Source: Blastomonas sp. CACIA14H2 (GTDB taxonomy: Bacteria; Pseudomonadota; Alphaproteobacteria; Sphingomonadales; Sphingomonadaceae). From it: 64,000 nt of DNA. The notes beneath the pieces are model-generated. The model was not told the origin of the DNA, did no database searches, and was given only the letters and a program-made list of their open reading frames with translations. Shown one piece after another: positions 7,960-16,371 of this stretch. The stretch covers positions 1-64,000 of the forward strand of contig AYSC01000006.1 in assembly GCA_000503195.1 (NCBI GenBank), given 5' to 3'. Each line of letters begins with the position of its first letter. Positions within the stretch are counted from its first letter, which is position 1. The position numbers were made by a program, and so were the translations under genes.

Positions 7960-9027
7960 CTATCGGCCCCCACCACCCAGCGTGATCGTCTTGTCGCTGC
8001 CGGTTGTGGAAACCGAAGAGACGGGTCTTTCCTTCTCGATAATCTCGAGCGCCTGCTGCGGCGGGACCATGCGGTCGAAATTGCGATAGCTGAATATCCG
8101 ATCAAGCTGGTGCAGCGCGACAGCAAAGCGGGTCTTGCTGTTCTCGCCGGCATCCAGCAGATTGGGCGCGGGGCGCACAATGATCGCCCGTCCCGCGTCG
8201 CTGAGCGCCAGCATGTAGCTGTCATCTTCTCCATCGGCCTGGCGATAGACAGCATGGGCACCCACGACCGAGTCACGGCACCAGACATGCCCTTGGGAAG
8301 TTCTGGGCTGGTCCGTGTCCGGCTCTATGCTGGACATCAATGCATCCAGCAGCGCGTTACCGAGGCGTCGGTTGCTATCGGCACCCACGGGCCGGGCGGA
8401 CTTGCCGAATGCGATCGCCTTGGCGCATGGCTGTACCGGCGCGGCGGCCGCAGCCATGCGGGTGGCTTCGGGCCAGGTGATCTGGCGCGCAATCGCCGTC
8501 ATGAGCTCCGAAAGCGCATCGGCCTCTTCGGTCTGCGAACTCAGCCGGATTTTCGCGATCCATTCGCCCATCGGCACCAGCACGACGGCAGTCGATCGAA
8601 TGGACCCGCCGCCCGTCGCATACACGGCCTTGAAGGCGTCCGTGGCCTCACCCACAGGCAAGGCCGCAGGACCCGATTCGAGAGTCGATTGAATGACCCA
8701 TTTGTCAGACGCGGCGAGGCTTGCATTGGCACGGTCGAACCATATGGCCAGATCCCCGGCACCCGGACGGAATATATAGACGGTTGCAATTGTCGCGCCG
8801 CTGGAAATTTCGTAGTGTGCCTGAACATCCAATTCCATCGGTGCCGTCGTGGCAATTTCGGTCCTGTTCAATCCGGCGAGAACGGGATTGAGGATGATAC
8901 CAGTGGCAGCATGCTTCCACCGCGCGTTTGCCGGAACATTCAGCACTTCGCGCGCCTCTAGCGGCATGGTGAAAGCCAGCAATAACATCCCAATAATGGC
9001 TGTAATTTTATTGCCGAAGCGTATCAT
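7960..9027 (-). CDS. Exported protein of unknown function
   Basis: 355 residues. The N-terminus has a basic start, a hydrophobic core (ITAIIGMLLLAFTM) and a signal-peptidase site near LEA, so it is predicted to be secreted to the periplasm. The mature part has mixed composition with two Cys that could form a disulphide (in AAPVQPCAKA and HVWCRDS) and a Gly-rich tail. No family recognised. It ends 40 bases upstream of trmB on the same strand and is divergent from the acyl-CoA ligase gene. Its codon use looks slightly less GC-biased than that of its neighbours. Confidence 0.7.
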   Translation of the reverse strand: MIRFGNKITAIIGMLLLAFTMPLEAREVLNVPANARWKHAATGIILNPVLAGLNRTEIATTAPMELDVQAHYEISSGATIATVYIFRPGAGDLAIWFDRANASLAASDKWVIQSTLESGPAALPVGEATDAFKAVYATGGGSIRSTAVVLVPMGEWIAKIRLSSQTEEADALSELMTAIARQITWPEATRMAAAAAPVQPCAKAIAFGKSARPVGADSNRRLGNALLDALMSSIEPDTDQPRTSQGHVWCRDSVVGAHAVYRQADGEDDSYMLALSDAGRAIIVRPAPNLLDAGENSKTRFAVALHQLDRIFSYRNFDRMVPPQQALEIIEKERPVSSVSTTGSDKTITLGGGGR

Positions 9028-9157
9028 TTCATCTGTCCTAGTTCGGTCACCTGTCTATTGGTTATCTGCAGACATTTCAATTGAAGCCTTCTATCGGAGG
9101 CGATCGCGCTTATGGATGGCAAGCGGCTTGTGCGGTGCGCGTCGCTTATTTACAGTG

Positions 9158-10885
9158 ATGTCAATGACTGACGCTCCTGCCTCCGCTTCGCCCGCCCTTT
9201 CCGCCGCTGCCGATGGTGCAGAGCCGATCTGGAAGACGCATTACAACCATCCCTGCGCCTGGGATCAGACCTTCGCGCCGCTGTCCCTGCCCGACATGTT
9301 CTTCGCCTCGGTCGCGCGCAAGGGATCGGCGCCGCTGCTCGATTTCATGGGGCGCAAGTACAGCTACGATCAGGTCGCCCGCGGCGTGGCGCGCGTGGCC
9401 AAGGGCCTGCAGCAGCTGGGCATCGGCAAGGGCAACCGGGTCGGGCTTTTCCTGCCCAATGTGCCGCATTATGTCGCGGCCTATTACGGCGCGATGGCGG
9501 CCGGCGCGACCGTGGTCAATTTCTCGCCGCTCTACACCGTCGACGAACTGGCGCATCAGGTCGAGGACAGCGGCACGACGATCCTGTTTACGCTCTCGGC
9601 CACCGCGCTCTTGCCCACCGCGCTCAAGGTGCTCGACAGGTCGGGGCTTCAGCGGCTGGTGGTGGGGTCGGTCGCGGGCGGGCTGCCGCCGGTCAAGTCG
9701 CTGCTGTTCCGGCTGTTCAAGGGCCAGGAGACCGCCGAGGTCCCCCGCGACCCGCGCATTACGCGCTTTTCGAAGCTGATCGCCAATGATGGCCGCTACA
9801 CGCCGGTGCCGATCGATGCCGAGCGCGACATCGCGCTGTTCCAGTATACCGGCGGCACCACCGGCACGCCCAAGGGCGCGATGCTTAGCCATCAGAATCT
9901 CTCGGCCAATGCGCGCCAGGTCAACGCGATCGATCCGCGCAACGATAGCGAGCACGACCGGATCCTGGGGGTGCTGCCCTTTTTCCATGTCTTCGCCAAT
10001 ACCTGCGTGCTGAACCGCACGGTGCTCAACGGCGGCGAGATCGTGATGCTGCCGCGCTTCGAGGCGGCGGCGGCGCTGAAGGCGATCACGCGCACCCAGG
10101 TGACCGCGCTGCCCGGCGTTCCGACCATGTATCAGGCGCTGCTCGACAATCCGGAAATTGCCAACACCCGGTTCGCGTCGCTTCGCGCCTGCATTTCGGG
10201 TGGCGCGCCGCTCGCCGCCGAGGTCAAGGCGCGGTTCGAGGAGGTCACCGGGGCCAATGTCGTCGAGGGCTATGGCCTGACCGAGAGCAGCGGCGTCGTC
10301 TCGACCAATCCCTATGAGGGGCTGAACAAGCCCGGCACCATCGGCCAGCCGCTGCCCGGCACGCTGGTGCGGCTGGTCGACAAGGAAGACCCGAGCAAGG
10401 ACGTGGCCCCCGGCGAGCCGGGCGAGATCATCTTCGCGGGGCCGCAGGTGATGCGCGGCTACTGGAACCGCCCCGATGCCGATGCCGAGGTGTTCATCGG
10501 CGGCTTCCTGCGCACCGGCGATGTCGGGCAGATCGACGAGGACGGCTATATCCGCATCGTCGACCGCATCAAGGACATGATCGCGGTGGGCGGGTTCAAG
10601 GTCTTTCCGAGCCAGATCGAGGAGGTGCTCTATCGCCACCCGGCGGTGAAGGAGGCGTTGGTGATCGGCGTCCCCGATGCCTATCGCGGCGAGAGCCCCA
10701 AGGCGTTCGTGGCGCTGCAGGAGGATGCCGAGGCGGACGGGCCCGCATTGATGGCATGGCTCAACCCGCAACTGGGCAAGCACGAGCGCGTGATCGCGGT
10801 CGATATCCGCGACTCGTTGCCCAAGACGCTGATCGGCAAGCTCGACCGCAAGGAACTGCGCAAGGCCGAAGGCATCGCGGCCTGA
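9158..10885 (+). CDS. fadD: Long-chain fatty acid-CoA ligase (AMP-forming)
   Basis: 575 residues in the ANL superfamily. The P-loop-like A3 motif YTGGTTGTPKGAM (~residues 229-241), the A5 motif GYGLTESSG, the A7/A8 region RTGDVGQIDEDGYIRIVDR then KDMIAVGGFKVFP, and the catalytic Lys in PKTLIGKLDRKEL are all present. It activates fatty acids to acyl-CoA through an acyl-adenylate. The overall pattern fits FadD-like ligases, but chain-length preference cannot be read from sequence. ATG 9158 and ATG 9164 are both possible; the frame upstream lacks homology. Confidence 0.85.
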   Translation: MSMTDAPASASPALSAAADGAEPIWKTHYNHPCAWDQTFAPLSLPDMFFASVARKGSAPLLDFMGRKYSYDQVARGVARVAKGLQQLGIGKGNRVGLFLPNVPHYVAAYYGAMAAGATVVNFSPLYTVDELAHQVEDSGTTILFTLSATALLPTALKVLDRSGLQRLVVGSVAGGLPPVKSLLFRLFKGQETAEVPRDPRITRFSKLIANDGRYTPVPIDAERDIALFQYTGGTTGTPKGAMLSHQNLSANARQVNAIDPRNDSEHDRILGVLPFFHVFANTCVLNRTVLNGGEIVMLPRFEAAAALKAITRTQVTALPGVPTMYQALLDNPEIANTRFASLRACISGGAPLAAEVKARFEEVTGANVVEGYGLTESSGVVSTNPYEGLNKPGTIGQPLPGTLVRLVDKEDPSKDVAPGEPGEIIFAGPQVMRGYWNRPDADAEVFIGGFLRTGDVGQIDEDGYIRIVDRIKDMIAVGGFKVFPSQIEEVLYRHPAVKEALVIGVPDAYRGESPKAFVALQEDAEADGPALMAWLNPQLGKHERVIAVDIRDSLPKTLIGKLDRKELRKAEGIAA

Positions 10886-10940
10886 GGCACGGGGTTAACG
10901 CCCCTTGCCAAGCTGTCACATCGATGACACACTCCCCCAA

Positions 10941-10961
10941 ATGCAGGGGTGGGGCCTGCAT
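10941..10961. repeat. Inverted repeat upstream of small membrane protein gene
   Basis: ATGCAGG (10941-10947) and CCTGCAT (10955-10961) form a perfect 7-base inverted repeat with a 7-base spacer, 22 bases upstream of the chosen start at 10984. It could be an operator or a 5'-UTR hairpin. Confidence 0.35.
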
Positions 10962-10983
10962 CTGGCAAGGCAGGGGAATGCAT

Positions 10984-11382
10984 ATGCCCAATGCTCTGGA
11001 AAAGCGGTTCGAGACCGCGCGCTACAATGCCAATATCGTCAGGCCGGTCGCGGCCGAAAGCCTCTGGGAAAAGCGGATCAGCAATCATGTCGCCTATGCG
11101 CTGCTGATGTATACCGGCCTGCAGATCTTCGTGGTGATGCAGGCGATCCGGGGCGAAGGCGCGTCGATCCTGCCTTATATGGGGCTGGTGGCGCTGGTCG
11201 GGATCGTCATTCCGCTGTGCCGCCGCGTCGAGAAACGCTGGCAGCGCCTGGTGCGCAGCGGCACCTCCGAAGCCGAGCTTGGCCGCGCCTATCGCGGCGA
11301 TCGCCTGGGCATCTGGCTCTTCGCGATCGGTTTTCCCTTCGGTTTCGTTGCTCTCTTCAAGGGATTGCAGACGCTGATCTGA
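10984..11382 (+). CDS. Small two-to-three-helix membrane protein, function unknown
   Basis: 132 residues with hydrophobic segments at about AYALLMYTGLQIFVVMQA, YMGLVALVGIVIPL and IWLFAIGFPFGFVALF and basic loops between them. No family recognised. The start is decided by the ribosome binding site: AGGGG at 10972-10976 is 7 bases from the ATG at 10984 but only 1 base from the ATG at 10978. It lies alone between fadD and pmbA on the same strand. Confidence 0.7.
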   Translation: MPNALEKRFETARYNANIVRPVAAESLWEKRISNHVAYALLMYTGLQIFVVMQAIRGEGASILPYMGLVALVGIVIPLCRRVEKRWQRLVRSGTSEAELGRAYRGDRLGIWLFAIGFPFGFVALFKGLQTLI

Positions 11383-11431
11383 ACCCGCAGGTCCGATTGA
11401 CCATCGGCAGCCAGCGACCTACATCGCGTTG

Positions 11432-12778
11432 ATGCAGACCCCCGACCAAGCCAGAGACCTGGCGCAAGACCTTGTCGCCCGCGCCATGGCCGCTGGCGCG
11501 ACCGCCGCCGATGCGGTGTTCGCCTGCGATGCTTCCACCGATGTGCAAATGCGGCTGGGCTTGCTCGAGGACGTCCAGCGTTCCGAAAGCGCAGGGATAG
11601 GCCTGCGCGTGTTTCACGGGAAACAGTCAGCGAGCGTCTCGGGCGCGGACGTGAGCCCCCAGGGCCTCGCGACGCTCGCCGAGCGCGCGGTCGCGATGGC
11701 GCGACTCGCGCCCGAAGATGCCTATGCGGGCCTCGCCCCCGAAGAGCGGCTGATGCGCGGCCCGCTGCCCGATCTCGAACTCGATGACGGCGGCGATCCC
11801 GATCCGGCGCTGTTGCGCGAGCTCGCGCTCGCCTGCGAGGATGCCGCGCGCGCGGTGCCCGGCGTCACCAACAGTGAGGGCGGATCGGCCAGCGCGGTGC
11901 GATCAGTCATGGCGCTCGCCACCAGCCACGGTTTCTGCGGCAGCTATGGCGGCAGCCGCTATGGCATCGGCGCGAGCGTGCTCGCCGCGCGCGACGGCCA
12001 GATGGAGCGCGATTCGGCCTCGCACAGCACGCGCTTCCTCGCCGATCTCGAACCGCCCGAAGCGATCGGGCGCCGCGCCGGCGAACGCGCGGTCGAGCGG
12101 CTGGGCACGGGGAAGATCGAGAGCGGACCGATGCCGGTGATCTATGATCGCCGCGCGGGCGGATCGCTGCTCGGGCCGCTGCTGGGCGCGATTGCGGGCA
12201 GCGCGATCGCACGCAAGACCAGCTTCCTGCTCGACCGGCGCGGCCAGCCGGTATTCGATTCGAGCGTGTCGATCATTGACGACCCGCACCGGCCCCGCGG
12301 CCAGCGATCGCGCGCCTTCGATGGCGAGGGCCTGCCCACCACGCGCTGGCGGATCGTCGACCAGGGCGTGCTCAGCGGCTGGATGATGGACAGCGCCTCG
12401 GCGCGGCAGCTGGGCGAGGCGCCCACCGGCCATGCCTCGCGCGGGGTCAGCGGTGCGCCGTCGACCGGATCGAGCAACGTGCACATGGAAGCCGGCACGC
12501 AGAGCCCCGAGGCGCTGATGGCCGACATCAAGCTCGGCCTGTATGTCACCCAGCTGATCGGCATGGGCGTCAATGGCGTCACCGGCGATTACAGCCGGGG
12601 GGCGAGCGGTTTCGTCATCCGCGACGGGCAGCTGGCCGAGCCGATCAGCGAGATCACCATTGCGGGCAATCTCAGGGACATGTTTGCCGCGCTGATCCCG
12701 GCCGACGATCTCGAATTCCGTTATGGCGTCAACGTGCCGACCTTGCGCATCGACGGCATGGTCGTGGCGAGCAGCTGA
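11432..12778 (+). CDS. pmbA: TldD/PmbA family protein (PmbA/TldE)
   Basis: 448 residues covering the whole family length. GLRVFHGKQSASVSG and the C-terminal region GVNGVTGDYSRGASGF with NVPTLRIDGMVVA are typical. It lacks the HExxxH metal site carried by the TldD partner, so it is the PmbA/TldE subunit. By family knowledge TldD/TldE form a heterodimeric metalloprotease that matures small modified peptides and acts on CcdA-like substrates. The partner tldD is not in this window. The first codon could be TTG at 11429 or ATG at 11432; ATG is preferred. The stop overlaps the DUF4403 start (TGATG). Confidence 0.88.
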   Translation: MQTPDQARDLAQDLVARAMAAGATAADAVFACDASTDVQMRLGLLEDVQRSESAGIGLRVFHGKQSASVSGADVSPQGLATLAERAVAMARLAPEDAYAGLAPEERLMRGPLPDLELDDGGDPDPALLRELALACEDAARAVPGVTNSEGGSASAVRSVMALATSHGFCGSYGGSRYGIGASVLAARDGQMERDSASHSTRFLADLEPPEAIGRRAGERAVERLGTGKIESGPMPVIYDRRAGGSLLGPLLGAIAGSAIARKTSFLLDRRGQPVFDSSVSIIDDPHRPRGQRSRAFDGEGLPTTRWRIVDQGVLSGWMMDSASARQLGEAPTGHASRGVSGAPSTGSSNVHMEAGTQSPEALMADIKLGLYVTQLIGMGVNGVTGDYSRGASGFVIRDGQLAEPISEITIAGNLRDMFAALIPADDLEFRYGVNVPTLRIDGMVVASS

Positions 12779-14244
12779 TGCGCATCGCCGCCCGCGCGCT
12801 CGCGATCGCCGGGCTGGTGCTGCTGGCAGGCTGCGGCGGCTGGCGCGACGAGGGCCGCCCGCCGCGCACCGACGATGCGATCACGGTTCCGCCCCAGGCG
12901 TCGCTCGTCTCGGTGCCCGTCGAGGCCGATCTGGGCAACCTCGCGCGCGCGATGGAGCGACAGGTCCCGCGCCGCCTGTGGAGCATCGACCAAAAGGACC
13001 AGGTCTGTGTCGCCAGCGAGAAGGTCGATCTGGGGATCGCCAAGGTCAAGACGCCGAAGATCAAGTGCCGCATCGTCGGCGAGGTGACGCGCGGCGCGAT
13101 CGCGGTAACGGGTTCGGGCCAGCGCATCCGCCTGTCTATCCCGATCACGGCGGTCGTGCGCGCCGAGGATATCGCGGGCATCCTCAAGCGCGAGACCGCG
13201 ACCGCGCGGGCGATGGTGCATGCCGATATCCGGATGGCCATCGCGCGCGACTGGACGCCGCGCGGCACGCTCGACCTTCGCTACGACTGGACCACCGAGC
13301 CGCATGTCGAGTTTCTCGGCCAGAAGATCCGCTTCACGAAAGAGGCCGAGCGCGAATTGGCACCCATTATCGCGAAACTCGAGCGCGAGCTGCCCGGCGA
13401 GCTCGGCAGGCTCGAGCTGCGCCGCCAGATCGAGAAGGCCTGGGCCTCGGCCTTCACCTCGGTGGTGCTCAACGAGCGCAACCCCGAGGTGTGGATGCGC
13501 ATCACCCCGCGCGCGCTGCAATATGGCGGGTACGAGATCGTGCAGGGCAGGCTCAGGCTGAAGCTCGGCATGCGCGCGCTCACCGAAACCTATGTCGGCA
13601 AGCGTCCGCGCCCGCGCACGCCGATCGCGCTGCCGCCGATGCAGCCGCTCGAGGTACAGACCGGCGAACTCGCGTTCTTCCTTCCGGTGTTCGGCGATTA
13701 TCGCGAGTTGCAGCCGGTGCTGCTCGAGGCGCTGCAGAAGCGCTCGCGCCGCCCGTTCGAGGTGCCGGGGCTCAACCCGGTCGATGCGACCTTCAAGGCA
13801 GCGACGATCTACGGCACCAGGGGCGGCAAGATCGCGGTCGGCCTGACCTTCAGCGCGCACGAACGCGGCAGCAGGACACCGACCACGGGTACCGTCTGGA
13901 TGACGGGCAAGCCGGTCAATGCCGAGGATTCGCGCCGCGTCGGCTTCGAGGATTTCGAGGTCACCGGCACCACCGACATGACCGGCGGTGACCTGATCCT
14001 CGACATGATCAACGCGCCCGGCGTCGCGCCGATGGTGGCAGAGATGCTCGCGCAGAATTTCGAGCGCGACTATGCCGAACTGCTCGGCAAGATCGATGCG
14101 GCGATCGAGACCAAGCGCACCGGCGACCTGATCATCCACGCCAAGGTCAAGCGCGCGAAGACCGGTCAGCTTCAGGCGGCCGGGGCCGGGCTGTACCTGC
14201 CGGTCTGGGCCAGCGGCACGGCGAGCGTCACCATCCAGCCCTGA
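12778..14244 (+). CDS. DUF4403 family lipoprotein
   Basis: 488 residues. An N-terminal lipoprotein signal (hydrophobic stretch ending LLAGC) predicts lipid attachment at Cys ~18. The rest is a soluble beta-rich domain matching DUF4403 by length and by the repeated pattern of alternating strands. The family contains paired lipid-binding-like folds but has no settled function. It is coupled to pmbA by a one-base overlap and converges on fghA with 10 bases between the stops. Periplasmic location is inferred from the lipobox. Confidence 0.75.
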   Translation: MRIAARALAIAGLVLLAGCGGWRDEGRPPRTDDAITVPPQASLVSVPVEADLGNLARAMERQVPRRLWSIDQKDQVCVASEKVDLGIAKVKTPKIKCRIVGEVTRGAIAVTGSGQRIRLSIPITAVVRAEDIAGILKRETATARAMVHADIRMAIARDWTPRGTLDLRYDWTTEPHVEFLGQKIRFTKEAERELAPIIAKLERELPGELGRLELRRQIEKAWASAFTSVVLNERNPEVWMRITPRALQYGGYEIVQGRLRLKLGMRALTETYVGKRPRPRTPIALPPMQPLEVQTGELAFFLPVFGDYRELQPVLLEALQKRSRRPFEVPGLNPVDATFKAATIYGTRGGKIAVGLTFSAHERGSRTPTTGTVWMTGKPVNAEDSRRVGFEDFEVTGTTDMTGGDLILDMINAPGVAPMVAEMLAQNFERDYAELLGKIDAAIETKRTGDLIIHAKVKRAKTGQLQAAGAGLYLPVWASGTASVTIQP

Positions 14245-14254
14245 CCGGCGTCGC

Positions 14255-15106
14255 TCAGCCCTTCAACCGCGCGGCGTGCCAGCGCAGGTGATCCTCCATG
14301 AAGGTGGAGATGAAATAATAGCTGTGGTCATAGCCTGGCTGCAGGCGCAGCGTCAGGTCGATGCCCGCCGCGGCGCACGCCTCGGCAAGAAGCTGCGGCT
14401 TGAGCTGTTCGGCCAGGAAGCTGTCGGCATCGCCTTGGTCGACCAGCAGCGCGGGCACGCGCGCGCCATCCTCGATCAGCGCGACCGCATCGTGCTTGCG
14501 CCAGGCCGCACGATCCTCGCCCAGATAGCCGGTCAGCGCCTTGACGCCCCAGGGCACCTGCGAGGGCGCGACGATCGGCGCGAAGGCCGACACCGCGCGG
14601 AACCGGTCGGCATGGCTCAGCCCGATGGTCAGCGCGCCATGCCCGCCCATGCTGTGCCCCATGATCGACTGGCGCGTCATGTCCGCCGGGAAGCAATCGC
14701 CGATGATCTCGGGCAGCTCCTTGGTGATATAGCTCCACATCCTGTAGTGCGGCGCAAATGGCTCCTCAGTCGCATCGACATAGAAGCCCGCGCCCAGGCC
14801 GAAATCGTAGGCGCCTTCGGGGTCGTCCGCGACGCCCTCGCCCCTGGGGCTGGTATCGGGCGCGACGAAGATCAGGCCGAGCTCGGCACAGGCGCGGCGG
14901 AAATCGCCCTTTTCGGTGACATTGGCGTGCGTGCAGGTCAGGCCCGACAGATACCAGACCACCGGCAGCTTCGCGCCCTCTTCATGGTCGGGCACGAAGA
15001 CGGAGAAGGTCATGTCGGTGCCGGTCACCTCGGAGGCATGGCGCAGCACCGCCTGCTCGCCGCCGAAGCTCTTAGCCGACGAGAGGGTTTCCACCGCGAC
15101 CGGCAT
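14255..15106 (-). CDS. fghA: S-formylglutathione hydrolase
   Basis: 283 residues, esterase D/FGH family. The nucleophile elbow is GHSMGGHGA (S152), with acid and base in the VDQGDADSFL and GYDHSYYF regions. It hydrolyses S-formylglutathione to formate and glutathione, the second step of glutathione-dependent formaldehyde detoxification. The ATG at 15106 overlaps the stop of the dehydrogenase gene by one base (TGATG), so the two are translationally coupled. Confidence 0.93.
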   Translation of the reverse strand: MPVAVETLSSAKSFGGEQAVLRHASEVTGTDMTFSVFVPDHEEGAKLPVVWYLSGLTCTHANVTEKGDFRRACAELGLIFVAPDTSPRGEGVADDPEGAYDFGLGAGFYVDATEEPFAPHYRMWSYITKELPEIIGDCFPADMTRQSIMGHSMGGHGALTIGLSHADRFRAVSAFAPIVAPSQVPWGVKALTGYLGEDRAAWRKHDAVALIEDGARVPALLVDQGDADSFLAEQLKPQLLAEACAAAGIDLTLRLQPGYDHSYYFISTFMEDHLRWHAARLKG

Positions 15107-16218
15107 CAGAACACCACCACGGAGCGGATCGACTTGCCCGCGTGCATCAGGTCGAACGCGGTGTTGATCTCTTCCAGCCCCATGACATGCGTGATCATCG
15201 GGTCGATCTCGATCTTGCCCTGCATATACATGTCCACGATCTTGGGCACGTCGGTGCGGCCCTTCGCGCCGCCGAACGCGGTGCCGCGCCAGTTGCGCCC
15301 GGTCACCAGCTGGAACGGCCGCGTCGCGATCTCCTTGCCGGCTTCGGCCACGCCGATGATGATCGAGGTGCCCCAGCCGCGATGGCAGGCCTCGAGCGCG
15401 GTGCGCATGACCTCGGTATTGCCGGTGGCGTCGAAGGTATAATCCGCACCGCCATCGGTCATCTCGACGATTTTCGCGACGACGTCCTCGCGGTTCATGC
15501 CCTTGCTGTTCAGGAACGCGGTCATGCCGAACTTGCGGCCCCATTCCTCGCGATCGGGGTTGATATCGACGCCGATGATCTTGTCCGCACCCGCCAGCCG
15601 CGCGCCCTGGATCACGTTGAGGCCGATGCCGCCCAGGCCGAATACCACGACATTGTCGCCGACCTGCACCTTGGCGGTGTTGATCACCGCGCCGACGCCG
15701 GTGGTGACGCCGCAGCCGATATAGCAGCTGGTCTGGAACGGCGCGTCCTCCCGAATCTTCGCCACCGCAATCTCGGGCAGCACGGTGAAGTTCGAGAAGG
15801 TCGAGCAGCCCATATAGTGATAGATCGGCTGGCCCTTGTAGCTGAAGCGCGTTGTGCCGTCGGGCATCAGCCCCTTGCCCTGGGTCGCGCGGATCGCGGT
15901 GCACAGGTTGGTCTTGCCGCTGAGGCAGCTTTTGCACTGGCGGCATTCGGGGGTGTAGAGCGGAATCACGTGGTCGCCGGGCTTCACCGAGGTAACGCCT
16001 GCGCCAATTTCACGCACGATGCCTGCACCCTCGTGGCCCAGCACGCTGGGGAAGATACCTTCGCTGTCGAGACCGTCGAGCGTATAGGCATCGGTGTGGC
16101 AGATGCCCGTCGCCATGATCTCGACCAGCACCTCGCCTGCCTTGGGTCCCTCGAGGTCGAGCTCGACGATCTCCAGCGGCTTCTTGGCTTCAAAGGCAAC
16201 GGCGGCACGGGTCTTCAT
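15106..16218 (-). CDS. frmA: S-(hydroxymethyl)glutathione dehydrogenase / class III alcohol dehydrogenase
   Basis: 370 residues. Zinc sites of class III ADH are clear: the catalytic zinc ligands in [11 protein letters not shown] and GHEGAGIV, and the structural four-Cys cluster [15 protein letters not shown]. The Rossmann motif is [16 protein letters not shown]. It oxidises the spontaneous formaldehyde-glutathione adduct to S-formylglutathione with NAD+. The start [10 protein letters not shown] is chosen because homology begins there. First gene of the two-gene operon with fghA. Confidence 0.93.
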   Translation of the reverse strand: MKTRAAVAFEAKKPLEIVELDLEGPKAGEVLVEIMATGICHTDAYTLDGLDSEGIFPSVLGHEGAGIVREIGAGVTSVKPGDHVIPLYTPECRQCKSCLSGKTNLCTAIRATQGKGLMPDGTTRFSYKGQPIYHYMGCSTFSNFTVLPEIAVAKIREDAPFQTSCYIGCGVTTGVGAVINTAKVQVGDNVVVFGLGGIGLNVIQGARLAGADKIIGVDINPDREEWGRKFGMTAFLNSKGMNREDVVAKIVEMTDGGADYTFDATGNTEVMRTALEACHRGWGTSIIIGVAEAGKEIATRPFQLVTGRNWRGTAFGGAKGRTDVPKIVDMYMQGKIEIDPMITHVMGLEEINTAFDLMHAGKSIRSVVVF

Positions 16219-16371
16219 GGGTCGCAGACTTTCTGTTGATGGGTGGTTTGCGGCGGCTCTAGCACCGTGCCGCACGGGCGTTAAGCCGCAACTTCGGCCC
16301 CGGCCTGTTCAAAGAAAAGCTCGGCTTCGTATGGCGCTGGCCGCATCCGGGCCTATATTGCCCAAAACCTG

